From positions 1-11,643 of the forward strand of contig JALVWL010000110.1 of assembly GCA_027034965.1 (NCBI GenBank): a stretch of 11,643 nt of DNA. Direction: 5' to 3'. Below the pieces are notes generated by a model. It saw only the letters and a list, made by a program, of their open reading frames with translations. It ran no database searches and was not told the DNA's origin. Source of the stretch: Candidatus Omnitrophota bacterium (GTDB lineage Bacteria > Omnitrophota > Gorgyraeia > S143-82). The translations under genes were made by a program, and so were the position numbers. Below, piece after piece: positions 1 to 6,532 of this stretch. Numbering within the stretch: the first letter of the stretch is position 1; every line of letters starts with the position of its first letter.

Positions 1-1799
1 AGGCCTTTGGGAACTTTGTGGTAGGGGGCAATTATGTAGTGGGCATTGTGGTCTTCTGCATTTTGGTGGTAATCCAGTTTGTCGTTATTACTAAAGGTGC
101 CCAGAGGATTGCAGAGGTGGCTGCGCGCTTCACCCTCGATGCTATGCCTGGTAAACAGATGGCCATAGATGCAGACCTCAATGCAGGATTGATAGACGAA
201 AAAGAGGCTATGCGCAGGCGGCAGAGGATAAGCCAGGAGGCAGATTTTTACGGTGCAATGGACGGTGCCAGTAAATTTGTTCGAGGTGATGCCATAGCTG
301 GCGTTATTATCACATTGATAAATATTATCGGTGGTTTTGTGATAGGGATATTCCAGAAGCATATGGTTCCTATGGATGCAGCGCGCGTCTATACTCTGCT
401 TACAGTTGGGGATGGATTGGTAAGCCAGATCCCTGCCCTGCTTATATCTACGGCTGCAGGTATCATTGTAAGCCGCGCTGCTTCAGAGAAGAATATGGGG
501 ATGGAAGTGGCAATGCAGTTGTTTTCATCACCACGTGCGATATTTATTGCGGCTGGATTGCTATTGTTTTTTGCGATTATACCTGGCTTGCCCAAGGTCC
601 CATTTCTATTGATGGCGGCATCTGTAGGGTTTATTGGTTCCCTTCTCCTGCAGCAGAAGCAGGAATTGGCCTTGGAGACAGGTGTGGGCGTGCCCGAGGG
701 TAGGGGACCAGAGGCCGGAGCCCAGGTCCAGGGCCAGGAGGCCCAGGCAGAGAAGGTAGAGCAAGGGTATGACGAGATAATCGAGACGGATATGCTTGAA
801 CTGGACATAGGATATGGCTTGATTCCCCTTGCCGATGAGAGCAGAGGAGGGGATTTGCTTTCCAGGATTACCACTATACGAAGGCAATTGGGTCAGGAGT
901 TTGGAATAATAGTGCCGCCGGTGCGGGTCAGGGACAATATGCATATAGGTGCCAATGAGTATTTGATAAAATTGAAGGGGGTTGAGGTTGCGAAGGGCGA
1001 GGTCAAGCCTGGTTACTTTTTGGCAATGAATCCAGGTAGCGCCGGGCATCTTGTGAATGGCGAGCCAACGATAGAGCCTACTTTCAATCTGCCGGCCTAT
1101 TGGATTACCCAGGATGAGGTCTCTAATGCTGAGAGGAATGGATATACGGTGGTAGATGTCAGTACGGTTATTACCACGCACCTTGCTGAGACCATAAAGA
1201 GGTATTCCTACGAGATACTGACCCGCCAGACAGTAAAGGACTTACTGGATGCGGTTAAAAAGAAATATGCGGCTGTTGTAGAGGAGGTTGTGCCTGCGGT
1301 GCTATCCCTTTCAGAGGTCCAGAAGGTACTGCAGAATCTCTTGAGGGAGAGGATTCCGATAAAGGATATGGTTACTATACTGGAGACACTGGGTGATTAT
1401 GGTTCAAAGATAAAGGATATTGATGTCCTGACGGAATATGTGAGATTTGCTCTGGCCAGGACTATAACCCATATCTATCTGGAGGAGGACGGAAAGGTGC
1501 ACTGTATAACCCTGGCGCCTGAGCTCGAAGACAGGATAAAGGGTGCCATACAACGCAGTGAGTTTGAGAGCTATCTACTTCTCCCGCCGGATCTGGGCCA
1601 GAGGCTCATAACTGAGATAACAAAACAATATGAGGCGGTTATGAATAAGGGGATAAATGCCGTTTTGTTGGTTAATCCGCAGATAAGGCCTTATCTGCGA
1701 CGTTTCATAGAAAGGACACTACCTTATCTGGCAGTTGTGTCTTATAATGAGATAAGTCCAGGGATCGATATTGTTACGGAAGGGATTGTCAAGATCTAG
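1..1799 (+). CDS. flhA: Flagellar export gate protein FlhA (5' end missing)
   Basis: FlhA is the integral-membrane export gate of the flagellar type III secretion apparatus; its cytosolic C-terminal domain docks chaperone-substrate complexes. The reading frame is open from base 3 (AFGNFVVGGNY...), so the gene begins upstream. The GTG at 18 is an internal Val codon. About 598 residues are visible, against roughly 690 for the family, so about 100 N-terminal residues with the first membrane helices are missing. Visible parts are a helix (VVGIVVFCILVVIQFVV), the conserved cytoplasmic loop PGKQMAIDADLNAGLID followed by RRRQR, three or four further hydrophobic segments coded around 280-650, an acidic Gln/Gly/Glu-rich linker (about 685-775), and the complete soluble domain ending TEGIVKI. 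Conserved C-terminal stretches include NPQIRPYLRRF and LPYLAVVSYNEI. flhF follows after 57 nt, the usual order. Identification is secure. Confidence 0.97.
   Translation, partial: AFGNFVVGGNYVVGIVVFCILVVIQFVVITKGAQRIAEVAARFTLDAMPGKQMAIDADLNAGLIDEKEAMRRRQRISQEADFYGAMDGASKFVRGDAIAGVIITLINIIGGFVIGIFQKHMVPMDAARVYTLLTVGDGLVSQIPALLISTAAGIIVSRAASEKNMGMEVAMQLFSSPRAIFIAAGLLLFFAIIPGLPKVPFLLMAASVGFIGSLLLQQKQELALETGVGVPEGRGPEAGAQVQGQEAQAEKVEQGYDEIIETDMLELDIGYGLIPLADESRGGDLLSRITTIRRQLGQEFGIIVPPVRVRDNMHIGANEYLIKLKGVEVAKGEVKPGYFLAMNPGSAGHLVNGEPTIEPTFNLPAYWITQDEVSNAERNGYTVVDVSTVITTHLAETIKRYSYEILTRQTVKDLLDAVKKKYAAVVEEVVPAVLSLSEVQKVLQNLLRERIPIKDMVTILETLGDYGSKIKDIDVLTEYVRFALARTITHIYLEEDGKVHCITLAPELEDRIKGAIQRSEFESYLLLPPDLGQRLITEITKQYEAVMNKGINAVLLVNPQIRPYLRRFIERTLPYLAVVSYNEISPGIDIVTEGIVKI
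1678..1699. repeat. Perfect 22-bp palindrome inside flhA
   Basis: The half-site CGCAGATAAGG is followed directly by its exact reverse complement, with no spacer, giving 11 bp per arm. It lies in the flhA codons for a conserved PQIRPYLR segment about 100 bp before the stop codon. A partial copy of one arm (CCTTATCTGGCA) recurs at 1723-1734. It could be a binding site for a dimeric regulator, a hairpin in the mRNA, or a by-product of codon choice. No function is established. Confidence 0.85.
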
Positions 1800-1842
1800 G
1801 ATTATAGCGTTTGATATGGCTAAGATGTTTTGGGATAGAAAC

Positions 1843-1849
1843 AAAGAGG
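1843..1849 (+). promoter_or_regulatory. Ribosome binding site deciding the flhF start
   Basis: AAAGAGG ends 7 nt before ATG 1857 but only 1 nt before the in-frame GTG at 1851. This favours ATG 1857 as the flhF start over the longer GTG reading. Confidence 0.65.
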
Positions 1850-1856
1850 CGTGGAG

Positions 1857-3053
1857 ATGAAGATAAAGAAGTACTATGGCAGTAGTATGCGAGAGGTACT
1901 TTCCCGTATAAGGCAAGATATGGGAGACAATGCAGTTATCCTTCATACCAGGAGCTATTACGAACGAGATGGCTGGAGGTTCTGGCGAAAGAGGGAGAGG
2001 GTCGAGGTTACTGCCTCTCCGGATGTCAGGATAGTGGAGGAACCCGTGCCAAGTAACCCAAGGGCCTCTGTCTATAAGAAAGTTGCTAAGAATCTCCAGA
2101 CTAGTTCATTGCCAGCTATCGAAAACAGTCCCTCTATCCATGTTCCTAGAGAGGTTCTGGAGCTTCAGAAAGAGCTGGGTGAGATAAAGAAGATGACAGA
2201 GACGCTCCTGAATAGATTTAGTTTTTCTACCCATTATCCGGATGCCTTTGGGGCGTTGGTTAGGGTGTTAAAGGGACAGGAGGTATGTGAAGATTTCATA
2301 GATGGCCTAGTTGAGAGGTTGAAGGGAATTAATTACTATGATACCGGCGTTTTGCAGGAGAAGGCCCTTACCATTATCTCAGAGGTTATAGGCCTGGCTG
2401 AACCTATACGCGTGGATAAAACGCATAGGCCTTATAAGGTTGCCTTGATAGGTCCCACGGGTGTGGGCAAGACCACAACCATTGCCAAGCTTGCTGCGAG
2501 GTTTTCATTAATAGAGATGAAAAAGGTAGGTCTACTCACAGTCGATACCTTCAGGATAGCTGCAGTGGATCAGTTAAAGACATATGCTGAGATAATGAGG
2601 ATCCCTGTAGAGGTTGTAGTTTCACCACAGGATATTCCTTCTGCCCTGGAGAGATTGCGCCATTGCGATATTGTATTTATCGACACAGCTGGCAGGAGCC
2701 AGAGGAATGAGATGCAGATGTCAGAATTGAGGACCTTTATTGATTTGCTGGCACCTGAAGAGACGCATCTGGTATTAAGTGCCACAAGTAATCAGAAAAC
2801 CCTTAAGCAGATTATCGATAGATTTTCGGTTTTGAAGGTAGATAAACTGTTGTTTACAAAGATGGACGAAACACTGACTCCGGGGATAGTAATCTCAGCA
2901 GTCCATTGGCTAAATAGGCCTATCTCCTATGTGACTATTGGCCAATCCGTCCCTGACGATATAGAAGAGCTCGATAGAGAAAAGATAATAAATGTCATAA
3001 AGGGAGAATTAAGCGATGTCGGATCAGGCGCAAAGACTACGCGAATTGGTTAG
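1857..3053 (+). CDS. flhF: Flagellar biosynthesis SRP-type GTPase FlhF
   Basis: FlhF is the third member of the SRP GTPase family (with Ffh and FtsY). It sits at the membrane and marks where flagella are assembled, together with FlhG. The predicted protein has 398 aa. It opens with the typical FlhF B-domain (MKIKKYYGSSMREVLSRIRQ, then DNAVILHTR and VEVTA, about residues 1-95). A helical N domain follows (about 100-190), then the G domain. G-domain motifs are the P-loop GPTGVGKTT at 199-207, DTAGRS at 276-281 and TKMDE at 334-338, where many homologues have TKLDE. The start is ATG 1857, chosen from ribosome-binding-site spacing; GTG 1851 would add two residues. The 3' end overlaps flhG by 38 nt in another frame, so the two are probably translated together. 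Family identity is certain; the role in this species follows from the family. Confidence 0.96.
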   Translation: MKIKKYYGSSMREVLSRIRQDMGDNAVILHTRSYYERDGWRFWRKRERVEVTASPDVRIVEEPVPSNPRASVYKKVAKNLQTSSLPAIENSPSIHVPREVLELQKELGEIKKMTETLLNRFSFSTHYPDAFGALVRVLKGQEVCEDFIDGLVERLKGINYYDTGVLQEKALTIISEVIGLAEPIRVDKTHRPYKVALIGPTGVGKTTTIAKLAARFSLIEMKKVGLLTVDTFRIAAVDQLKTYAEIMRIPVEVVVSPQDIPSALERLRHCDIVFIDTAGRSQRNEMQMSELRTFIDLLAPEETHLVLSATSNQKTLKQIIDRFSVLKVDKLLFTKMDETLTPGIVISAVHWLNRPISYVTIGQSVPDDIEELDREKIINVIKGELSDVGSGAKTTRIG

Positions 3054-3861
3054 TGCCCTTTCTCCAGCCCGTACGATTAGCGTTACCAGTGGCAAAGGAG
3101 GGGTGGGAAAGACGAATGTTGTTGTAAATCTTGCAATTGCCATAGCAAAACAGGGCAAGGATATTGTTATCGTGGATGCCGACCTTGGCCTGGCCAATGT
3201 CGATGTACTTCTAAATATAAATCCCAAATATAATCTCTTTCACGTAATGGAAAGACACAAGAGATTAGAAGAGATTATAATTGAGGGCCCTATGGGGATA
3301 AAGATTATTCCAGGGGCATCGGGGATATCGAAATTAGCCGATGTCAGCGATCAGCAGAGAGATTACATAATAGAGGAGTTATCATCTATAAATAATATTG
3401 CAGATTTTGTCCTTGTGGATACGAGCGCTGGTATAAGCCATAATGTAGTTAATTTTGTTACGGCCTCAGATATCGCCCTTGTGGTTACAACCCCTGAGCC
3501 CACGGCAGTGACAGATGCCTATGCTATGGTAAAGGTGATATCACAGAGGCGGCCGGATATGGATGTGAGATTATTGATAAATATGGCTTCTAGCAAGAAA
3601 GAGGCAGAGGATATATTCAACAGAATGGCCCTTGTATGCAGGCAATTTTTGGGGATAAAGATAGAATTTGCGGGTTATCTGATAAAGGATGACAGCGTGG
3701 TCCAGTCTGTGCTCCAGAGAAGGCCTTTCATCCTGGAGTATCCATATTCTCCGGCAGGAAAGAGTATACTAAAGATAGCCAGGGACCTTGTAGGGGCCCT
3801 TGAGGATAAGCCGGCAGAGGGATCCTGGCTTGAGAGGTTGTTGGGGGTTTTCCGATTATGA
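3016..3861 (+). CDS. flhG: Flagellar number regulator, MinD/ParA-like ATPase FlhG
   Basis: FlhG (YlxH/FleN) is a MinD-type ATPase that limits flagellar number and stimulates the FlhF GTPase. The predicted protein has 281 aa. Residues 3-9 read DQAQRLR, matching the DQAxxLR activator motif known to contact FlhF; this also confirms the start. The deviant Walker A is KGGVGKT at 27-33 with signature Lys27. The A' motif VDADLGLANVD has Asp54. Walker B is VDTSAG with Asp135. The C-terminal WLERLLGVFRL (271-281) looks like the amphipathic membrane-targeting helix of MinD-like proteins. An AGGGAG ribosome binding site at 3001-3006 lies 9 nt before the ATG, inside the end of flhF. The gene ends in a 4-nt ATGA overlap with the PilZ gene. 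All key residues are present, so it should be an active, membrane-associating ATPase. Confidence 0.96.
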   Translation: MSDQAQRLRELVSALSPARTISVTSGKGGVGKTNVVVNLAIAIAKQGKDIVIVDADLGLANVDVLLNINPKYNLFHVMERHKRLEEIIIEGPMGIKIIPGASGISKLADVSDQQRDYIIEELSSINNIADFVLVDTSAGISHNVVNFVTASDIALVVTTPEPTAVTDAYAMVKVISQRRPDMDVRLLINMASSKKEAEDIFNRMALVCRQFLGIKIEFAGYLIKDDSVVQSVLQRRPFILEYPYSPAGKSILKIARDLVGALEDKPAEGSWLERLLGVFRL

Positions 3862-4613
3862 ATATTCGAAATAGATTGGCAGCCTTTTTGAAAAAGCTGG
3901 CAATGAGGCTTGAGGCCAAGGAGTCTTTGGAGGAAAGGCCTAAAAAGGAACAGTTTGTGTTCAAGCCTGCCCAGCGTTATGAGATGTATGTGATAGGTCG
4001 GCCGCGTGTTATGTATAAGGGGCGTATAGAAGATGTAAAAGAAGATAAACTGGTTTTAAGTGCGCCTGTGGAGAGGAGTGTGCCGGTATTTTTGCCAAAG
4101 GGTACAAAGGTCCTTTTGGCAATAGTAGGCCTTCCTTCTGGCAGGTACGAGTTTGAGACCAGGGTTGATGGATTTGTTGAGGAAGACAATAGTATCCCTG
4201 AATTGATATTGGAAAAGCCCCGAGTGATTTATCGAAAACAAAGAAGGGCAAAACCAAGGACCCGGATATATACAAAGGTGAGTTATAGGATTGTGGAAAA
4301 TTCCCTTGCCCAGAAGATAAAGATGCCACTTAAAGGAAAAGTAGATGCATGGGATATGAGTGCTCTGGGTCTGGGGCTGCTCTTTCCGGAGGAATTGCCT
4401 TTACACGCACGTATGAGGGTAAGTTTTGTGATACCTGATACAGGTATATTAGTAAAGGCGGTCTGTGAGGTGGTCAATAAACGATGGGATGATTTTTCAA
4501 GGAAATATATAACAGGACTTCTATTCGTGGATATATCTGAAGAAGACCGTGCACATATAGATAAGAGGGTTTCTCTATATCAGAGCAGGCATGTGGATGG
4601 ATTTATTTCTTAA
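3858..4613 (+). CDS. YcgR-like PilZ c-di-GMP receptor, probable flagellar brake
   Basis: The predicted protein has 251 aa in the two-domain YcgR layout. An N-terminal beta-rich domain (about 40-120; RYEMYVIGRP, VFLPKGTKVLLAIVG, YEFETRV, IPELILEKP) is followed by a C-terminal PilZ domain (about 125-240). Both c-di-GMP motifs are present: RxxxR as R130-AKP-R134, and DxSxxG as D166-MSAL-G171. In YcgR proteins c-di-GMP binding drives contact with the rotor or stator and slows or biases the motor. A basic, possibly amphipathic N-terminus (NIRNRLAAFLKKLAMRLEAK) precedes the first domain and could be a membrane or partner contact. The start ATG overlaps the flhG stop as ATGA, so translation is coupled. 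Its place between flhG and fliA supports a flagellar job. The family call is solid; the brake role is inferred. Confidence 0.9.
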   Translation: MNIRNRLAAFLKKLAMRLEAKESLEERPKKEQFVFKPAQRYEMYVIGRPRVMYKGRIEDVKEDKLVLSAPVERSVPVFLPKGTKVLLAIVGLPSGRYEFETRVDGFVEEDNSIPELILEKPRVIYRKQRRAKPRTRIYTKVSYRIVENSLAQKIKMPLKGKVDAWDMSALGLGLLFPEELPLHARMRVSFVIPDTGILVKAVCEVVNKRWDDFSRKYITGLLFVDISEEDRAHIDKRVSLYQSRHVDGFIS

Positions 4614-4670
4614 TCCCAAATTATGCAATAGGGATTTGTAATATAATGGAAGTCGTTGTAGGACAGATAA

Positions 4671-4880
4671 ATAACTAAAAACTCAAAGCTAAAAACTAAA
4701 AACTAAAAACCACAACTCAAGTTTTGAGAATGTAGGATGGAGAAGGAAGCATGAAGGATTCTTATTTACTGGGATATGTTTCATTCTTAATAAAAAATTT
4801 CCTTCATTCTCCATGCTCCATTCTTCATTCTTAAGATTTAGGTTTTAAGCTGTGGTTTTGAGATTTGACTTTTGAGTTTA
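4671..4880. repeat. Imperfect inverted-repeat element with heptamer arms
   Basis: The outer left arm has in-phase heptamers of the type ACTAAAA/ACTCAAA (CTAAAAA at 4675, 4689, 4696 and 4703, with CTCAAAG at 4682). The outer right arm has three in-phase heptamers in reverse orientation (TTTGAGA 4857, TTTGACT 4864, TTTGAGT 4871). Inside these, 4703-4718 pairs with 4848-4863 (13 of 16, including AAAACCACA/TGTGGTTTT). The core 4728-4757 pairs with 4801-4830 (24 of 30 by hand alignment). The central loop is about 43 nt. A small hairpin (CTCAA-GTT-TTGAG, 4716-4728) lies in the left arm. The layout suggests a dispersed non-coding repeat or MITE-like element able to fold as a long hairpin. It has no coding capacity. 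Confidence 0.8.
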
Positions 4881-4918
4881 ATTTAGATGAGAAAAGAGAG
4901 GACTGATTAGCAAAGCGA

Positions 4919-4946
4919 TGGAAAGTAAAGGATTCTAATGTATAAT
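4919..4946 (+). promoter_or_regulatory. Candidate sigma-70-type promoter for the fliA block
   Basis: A perfect TATAAT (4941-4946) lies 16 nt downstream of TGGAAA (4919-4924), which matches four of six -35 positions. Transcription would start near 4953, just ahead of the AAGGGG ribosome binding site at 4958-4963 and the GTG start at 4974, leaving a short leader. The position, directly after the repeat element and before the next gene block, makes it plausible. The weak -35 leaves doubt. Confidence 0.45.
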
Positions 4947-4973
4947 CCGGGTTAAATAAGGGGTGTTTTTTCT

Positions 4974-5165
4974 GTGTTTAGGGCCTTGTTTAATTCTATA
5001 GGGATATTTTATGTGGGCCTGAAGGCTGCACTGGGGGAGCTTTCTCTCTGGGGGGCGGTATATAAATTGTGGTTTGTTATTATTGTTTTTGGTGTGGTGG
5101 GAACGGTTTTAGACCTTGCCTTTAAGTCTTTTTATGCAGAGGCGGTCAAGAAATTGGTTAAATGA
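4974..5165 (+). CDS. Small single-pass membrane protein coupled to fliA
   Basis: The predicted protein has 63 aa (MFRALFNSIG...). A hydrophobic span of about 20 residues (LWFVIIVFGVVGTVLDLAF, about 31-49) sits between an N-terminal amphipathic part and a basic tail ending KKLVK. The start is GTG 4974, preceded by AAGGGG (4958-4963) at 10-nt spacing. An in-frame TAA at 4953 closes the frame upstream. Its stop overlaps the fliA start as ATGA, which argues that it is a real, translated gene and sets fliA translation. It was not recognised as a known family. The position invites ideas of a membrane partner for the sigma factor or the PilZ protein, but nothing in the sequence shows this. It has no FlgM-like features. 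Confidence 0.65.
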   Translation: MFRALFNSIGIFYVGLKAALGELSLWGAVYKLWFVIIVFGVVGTVLDLAFKSFYAEAVKKLVK

Positions 5166-5911
5166 TGAGTACGGTAAGTATAGAAGAATTGTGGCGCAGG
5201 TTCAAGCTGGAAGGAGATGAGAAGGCCAGGGATGAGCTTATTTATTATTACATCCCGTTTGTTGAGAAAATAGCCCATAAATTTTTTATATGGCTTCCTT
5301 CCAGTGTGGATAGGGAAGACCTTATTTCCAATGGTGTGTTAGGACTTATTACGGCTATCGACAGGTTTAGGCTGGATACCGAAGCGAGATTTGAGTCGTT
5401 TGCCTTCTGGCGTATAAAGGGACAGATGCTTGACTTTCTTAGGAGTAAGGATTTGTTATCCAAGAATCAGAGGATAAAGATAAAAAAAATGGAGGATGCC
5501 TTTGGGGATCTCGAAAAGGATGGTCAGGTGCCTACAGAGGAAGCAATTGCCGAAAAGTTGGGTTGCTCTATTGAAGAGGTCCTGGAGTTGATGAAATTGA
5601 GTTGCCTGAGTCAGACCATCTATCTCAGCGATAGTCTGGGAGAAGATTTCTCTATAGAAGATACCTTGGGTGATGAAAGAAATCCCGTGGATGAGATAGA
5701 TAAGAGATTAATATATGAACAGGTTTTAGATAGAATTAAGGGTTTTTCAGAAAAGGAACAACAGATACTACAGCTCTATTTCCTAGAAGGTTTTACCCTT
5801 AAAGAGATAGGAGAAATCCTTTCGCTATCTGAATCAAGGGTTTCCCAGATGCTTTCCAGGATTCTGTTTGTACTCAGACAGGATCTGAAAAAGAAAGGGA
5901 TAGTGGTATGA
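5162..5911 (+). CDS. fliA: FliA/sigma-28-type RNA polymerase sigma factor
   Basis: The predicted protein is a 249-aa sigma-70 family group 3 factor of FliA/WhiG/SigD size. Region 2 spans about 24-94 (DREDLISNGVLGLITAIDRF, then FESFAFWRIKGQMLDFLR). Region 3 is about 100-175 (PTEEAIAEKLG). Region 4 is about 193-240, with the helix-turn-helix EGFTLKEIGEILSLSESRVS. FliA directs late flagellar and chemotaxis genes. The segment after region 2.4 reads SKDLLSKNQR where typical FliA proteins have a DWVPRSVR-like sequence, so -10 recognition could differ. The start is ATG 5162, overlapping the previous stop as ATGA; ATG 5165 is equally possible. There is no strong ribosome binding site of its own, so expression probably relies on coupling. 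The gene ends in ATGA overlap with the next. Motility context supports the fliA name. Confidence 0.88.
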   Translation: MMSTVSIEELWRRFKLEGDEKARDELIYYYIPFVEKIAHKFFIWLPSSVDREDLISNGVLGLITAIDRFRLDTEARFESFAFWRIKGQMLDFLRSKDLLSKNQRIKIKKMEDAFGDLEKDGQVPTEEAIAEKLGCSIEEVLELMKLSCLSQTIYLSDSLGEDFSIEDTLGDERNPVDEIDKRLIYEQVLDRIKGFSEKEQQILQLYFLEGFTLKEIGEILSLSESRVSQMLSRILFVLRQDLKKKGIVV

Positions 5912-6207
5912 CGATAAGGCCTATCGATTTTCAAGGGGCCATCTTTAATGTCCAGAAGGCAGAAAAACATCAGGCGAATAAGACCGAACACAACTTTGTA
6001 TTACAACAGCAGATGGCAGAGGAATTAAAAAAACGCAAGGAATTGGAGAAGACAAAGATAGTAGAGACACAGGAGGGCCAGGGGAAGACCGTCAATGACA
6101 AGAAGAGAGAGGAACAGAAGAAACGAGATAAACCAGTGTATAGCTATAACAAAAAAAAGAAGAAGGAGATTATAGGGGAGGCTGGATCCCTAGATATAGA
6201 GGTGTGA
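5908..6207 (+). CDS. Small charged motility-operon protein, conserved hypothetical
   Basis: The predicted protein has 99 aa and is very rich in Lys, Glu and Gln. It opens MTIRPIDFQGAIFNVQKAEK and has a helical LQQQMAEELKKRKELEK stretch, a disordered Lys-rich middle, and the short hydrophobic end SLDIEV. From memory, proteins of this style (start like IRPVDLQ, Q/K/E-rich centre, end like DIRL) occur next to fliA in many anaerobic Firmicutes-like genomes, but no function is known to me. The ATG overlaps the fliA stop as ATGA, so it is translationally coupled. There is no signal peptide or membrane segment, so it is cytosolic and likely intrinsically disordered. It probably binds a partner through its ends. 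Confidence 0.75.
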   Translation: MTIRPIDFQGAIFNVQKAEKHQANKTEHNFVLQQQMAEELKKRKELEKTKIVETQEGQGKTVNDKKREEQKKRDKPVYSYNKKKKKEIIGEAGSLDIEV

Positions 6208-6211
6208 AGTG

Positions 6212-6532
6212 ATGGATGTTAATAAATTAACACGAGAATTGTATGAAGTTTTTGATGCTATGTATTCGGCTATGGAACGAAAACAGAGGGAGCTAGAGTG
6301 GCTTATAAAGGAAGTGGATAAAAGGATAGCAACATTAGAACAGTTGGCGGAGGAAAAGGACAAAGAAGAACGGGATTTTTTGTCCAGCCCGATCGCCCGT
6401 AAGGTGATTTCAGCGTATAAAAAAGGCAATACGATAAAAGAGATAGCAATAAAAGAGGGGCTTCATAGTGGTGAAGTGGAATTAATAATAAACCTATATA
6501 GGACGAAAAATGAGAGTCGTTCCAATAGATAA
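6212..6532 (+). CDS. DUF6115-like coiled-coil/HTH-like motility-operon protein
   Basis: The predicted protein has 106 aa from ATG 6212. The in-frame GTG at 6209 would add one residue; AGAGG at 6198-6202 serves either. Residues about 5-55 form a highly charged helix with coiled-coil character (ERKQRELEWLIKEVDKRIATLEQL). Residues about 65-97 are helix-turn-helix-like: VISAYKKGNTIKEIA, then GEVELIINL. This GEVELIxxL ending is what I associate with the DUF6115 family found in flagellar operons of Firmicutes, whose function is not established. There is no signal peptide, so it is probably cytosolic. Its 3' end overlaps the HD-GYP-like gene by 23 nt in another frame. It could bind DNA or a protein; the helix-turn-helix-like part resembles many 'sense the repeat, bind DNA' modules but is not proof. 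Confidence 0.72.
   Translation: MDVNKLTRELYEVFDAMYSAMERKQRELEWLIKEVDKRIATLEQLAEEKDKEERDFLSSPIARKVISAYKKGNTIKEIAIKEGLHSGEVELIINLYRTKNESRSNR

Larger units (their letters stand above)
4614..4973. other. 360-bp intergenic region between the two motility blocks
   Basis: This is the only sizeable gap in the window. It is AT-rich with no supportable ORF. It contains the inverted-repeat element (4671-4880) and a promoter-like site at 4919-4946. A weak 6-bp dyad at 4612-4617/4631-4636 (AATCCC/GGGATT) follows the PilZ gene but has no T-run, so it is not called a terminator. The gap probably separates transcription of the flhA-PilZ block from the fliA block. Confidence 0.8.

Noticed and set aside
606..1181. 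191-codon minus-strand reading frame opposite flhA
   Set aside because: It lies wholly within the well-supported flhA frame, shows no family features and has no convincing start signals; it is a shadow of the coding strand. The same holds for the other minus-strand frames, including 389-874 and 10605-11102.
4612..4636. Possible terminator after the PilZ gene
   Set aside because: The stem AATCCC/GGGATT is only 6 bp with a 13-nt loop and no following T-run, too weak for a Rho-independent terminator.
4642..4647. TATAAT hexamer near 4642 as a promoter
   Set aside because: No -35-like hexamer lies 15-19 nt upstream, and the transcript would run through the whole inverted-repeat element first.
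4675..4709. Short CRISPR-like array in the CTAAAAA repeats
   Set aside because: The units are contiguous 7-mers without spacers, and no cas genes are present.
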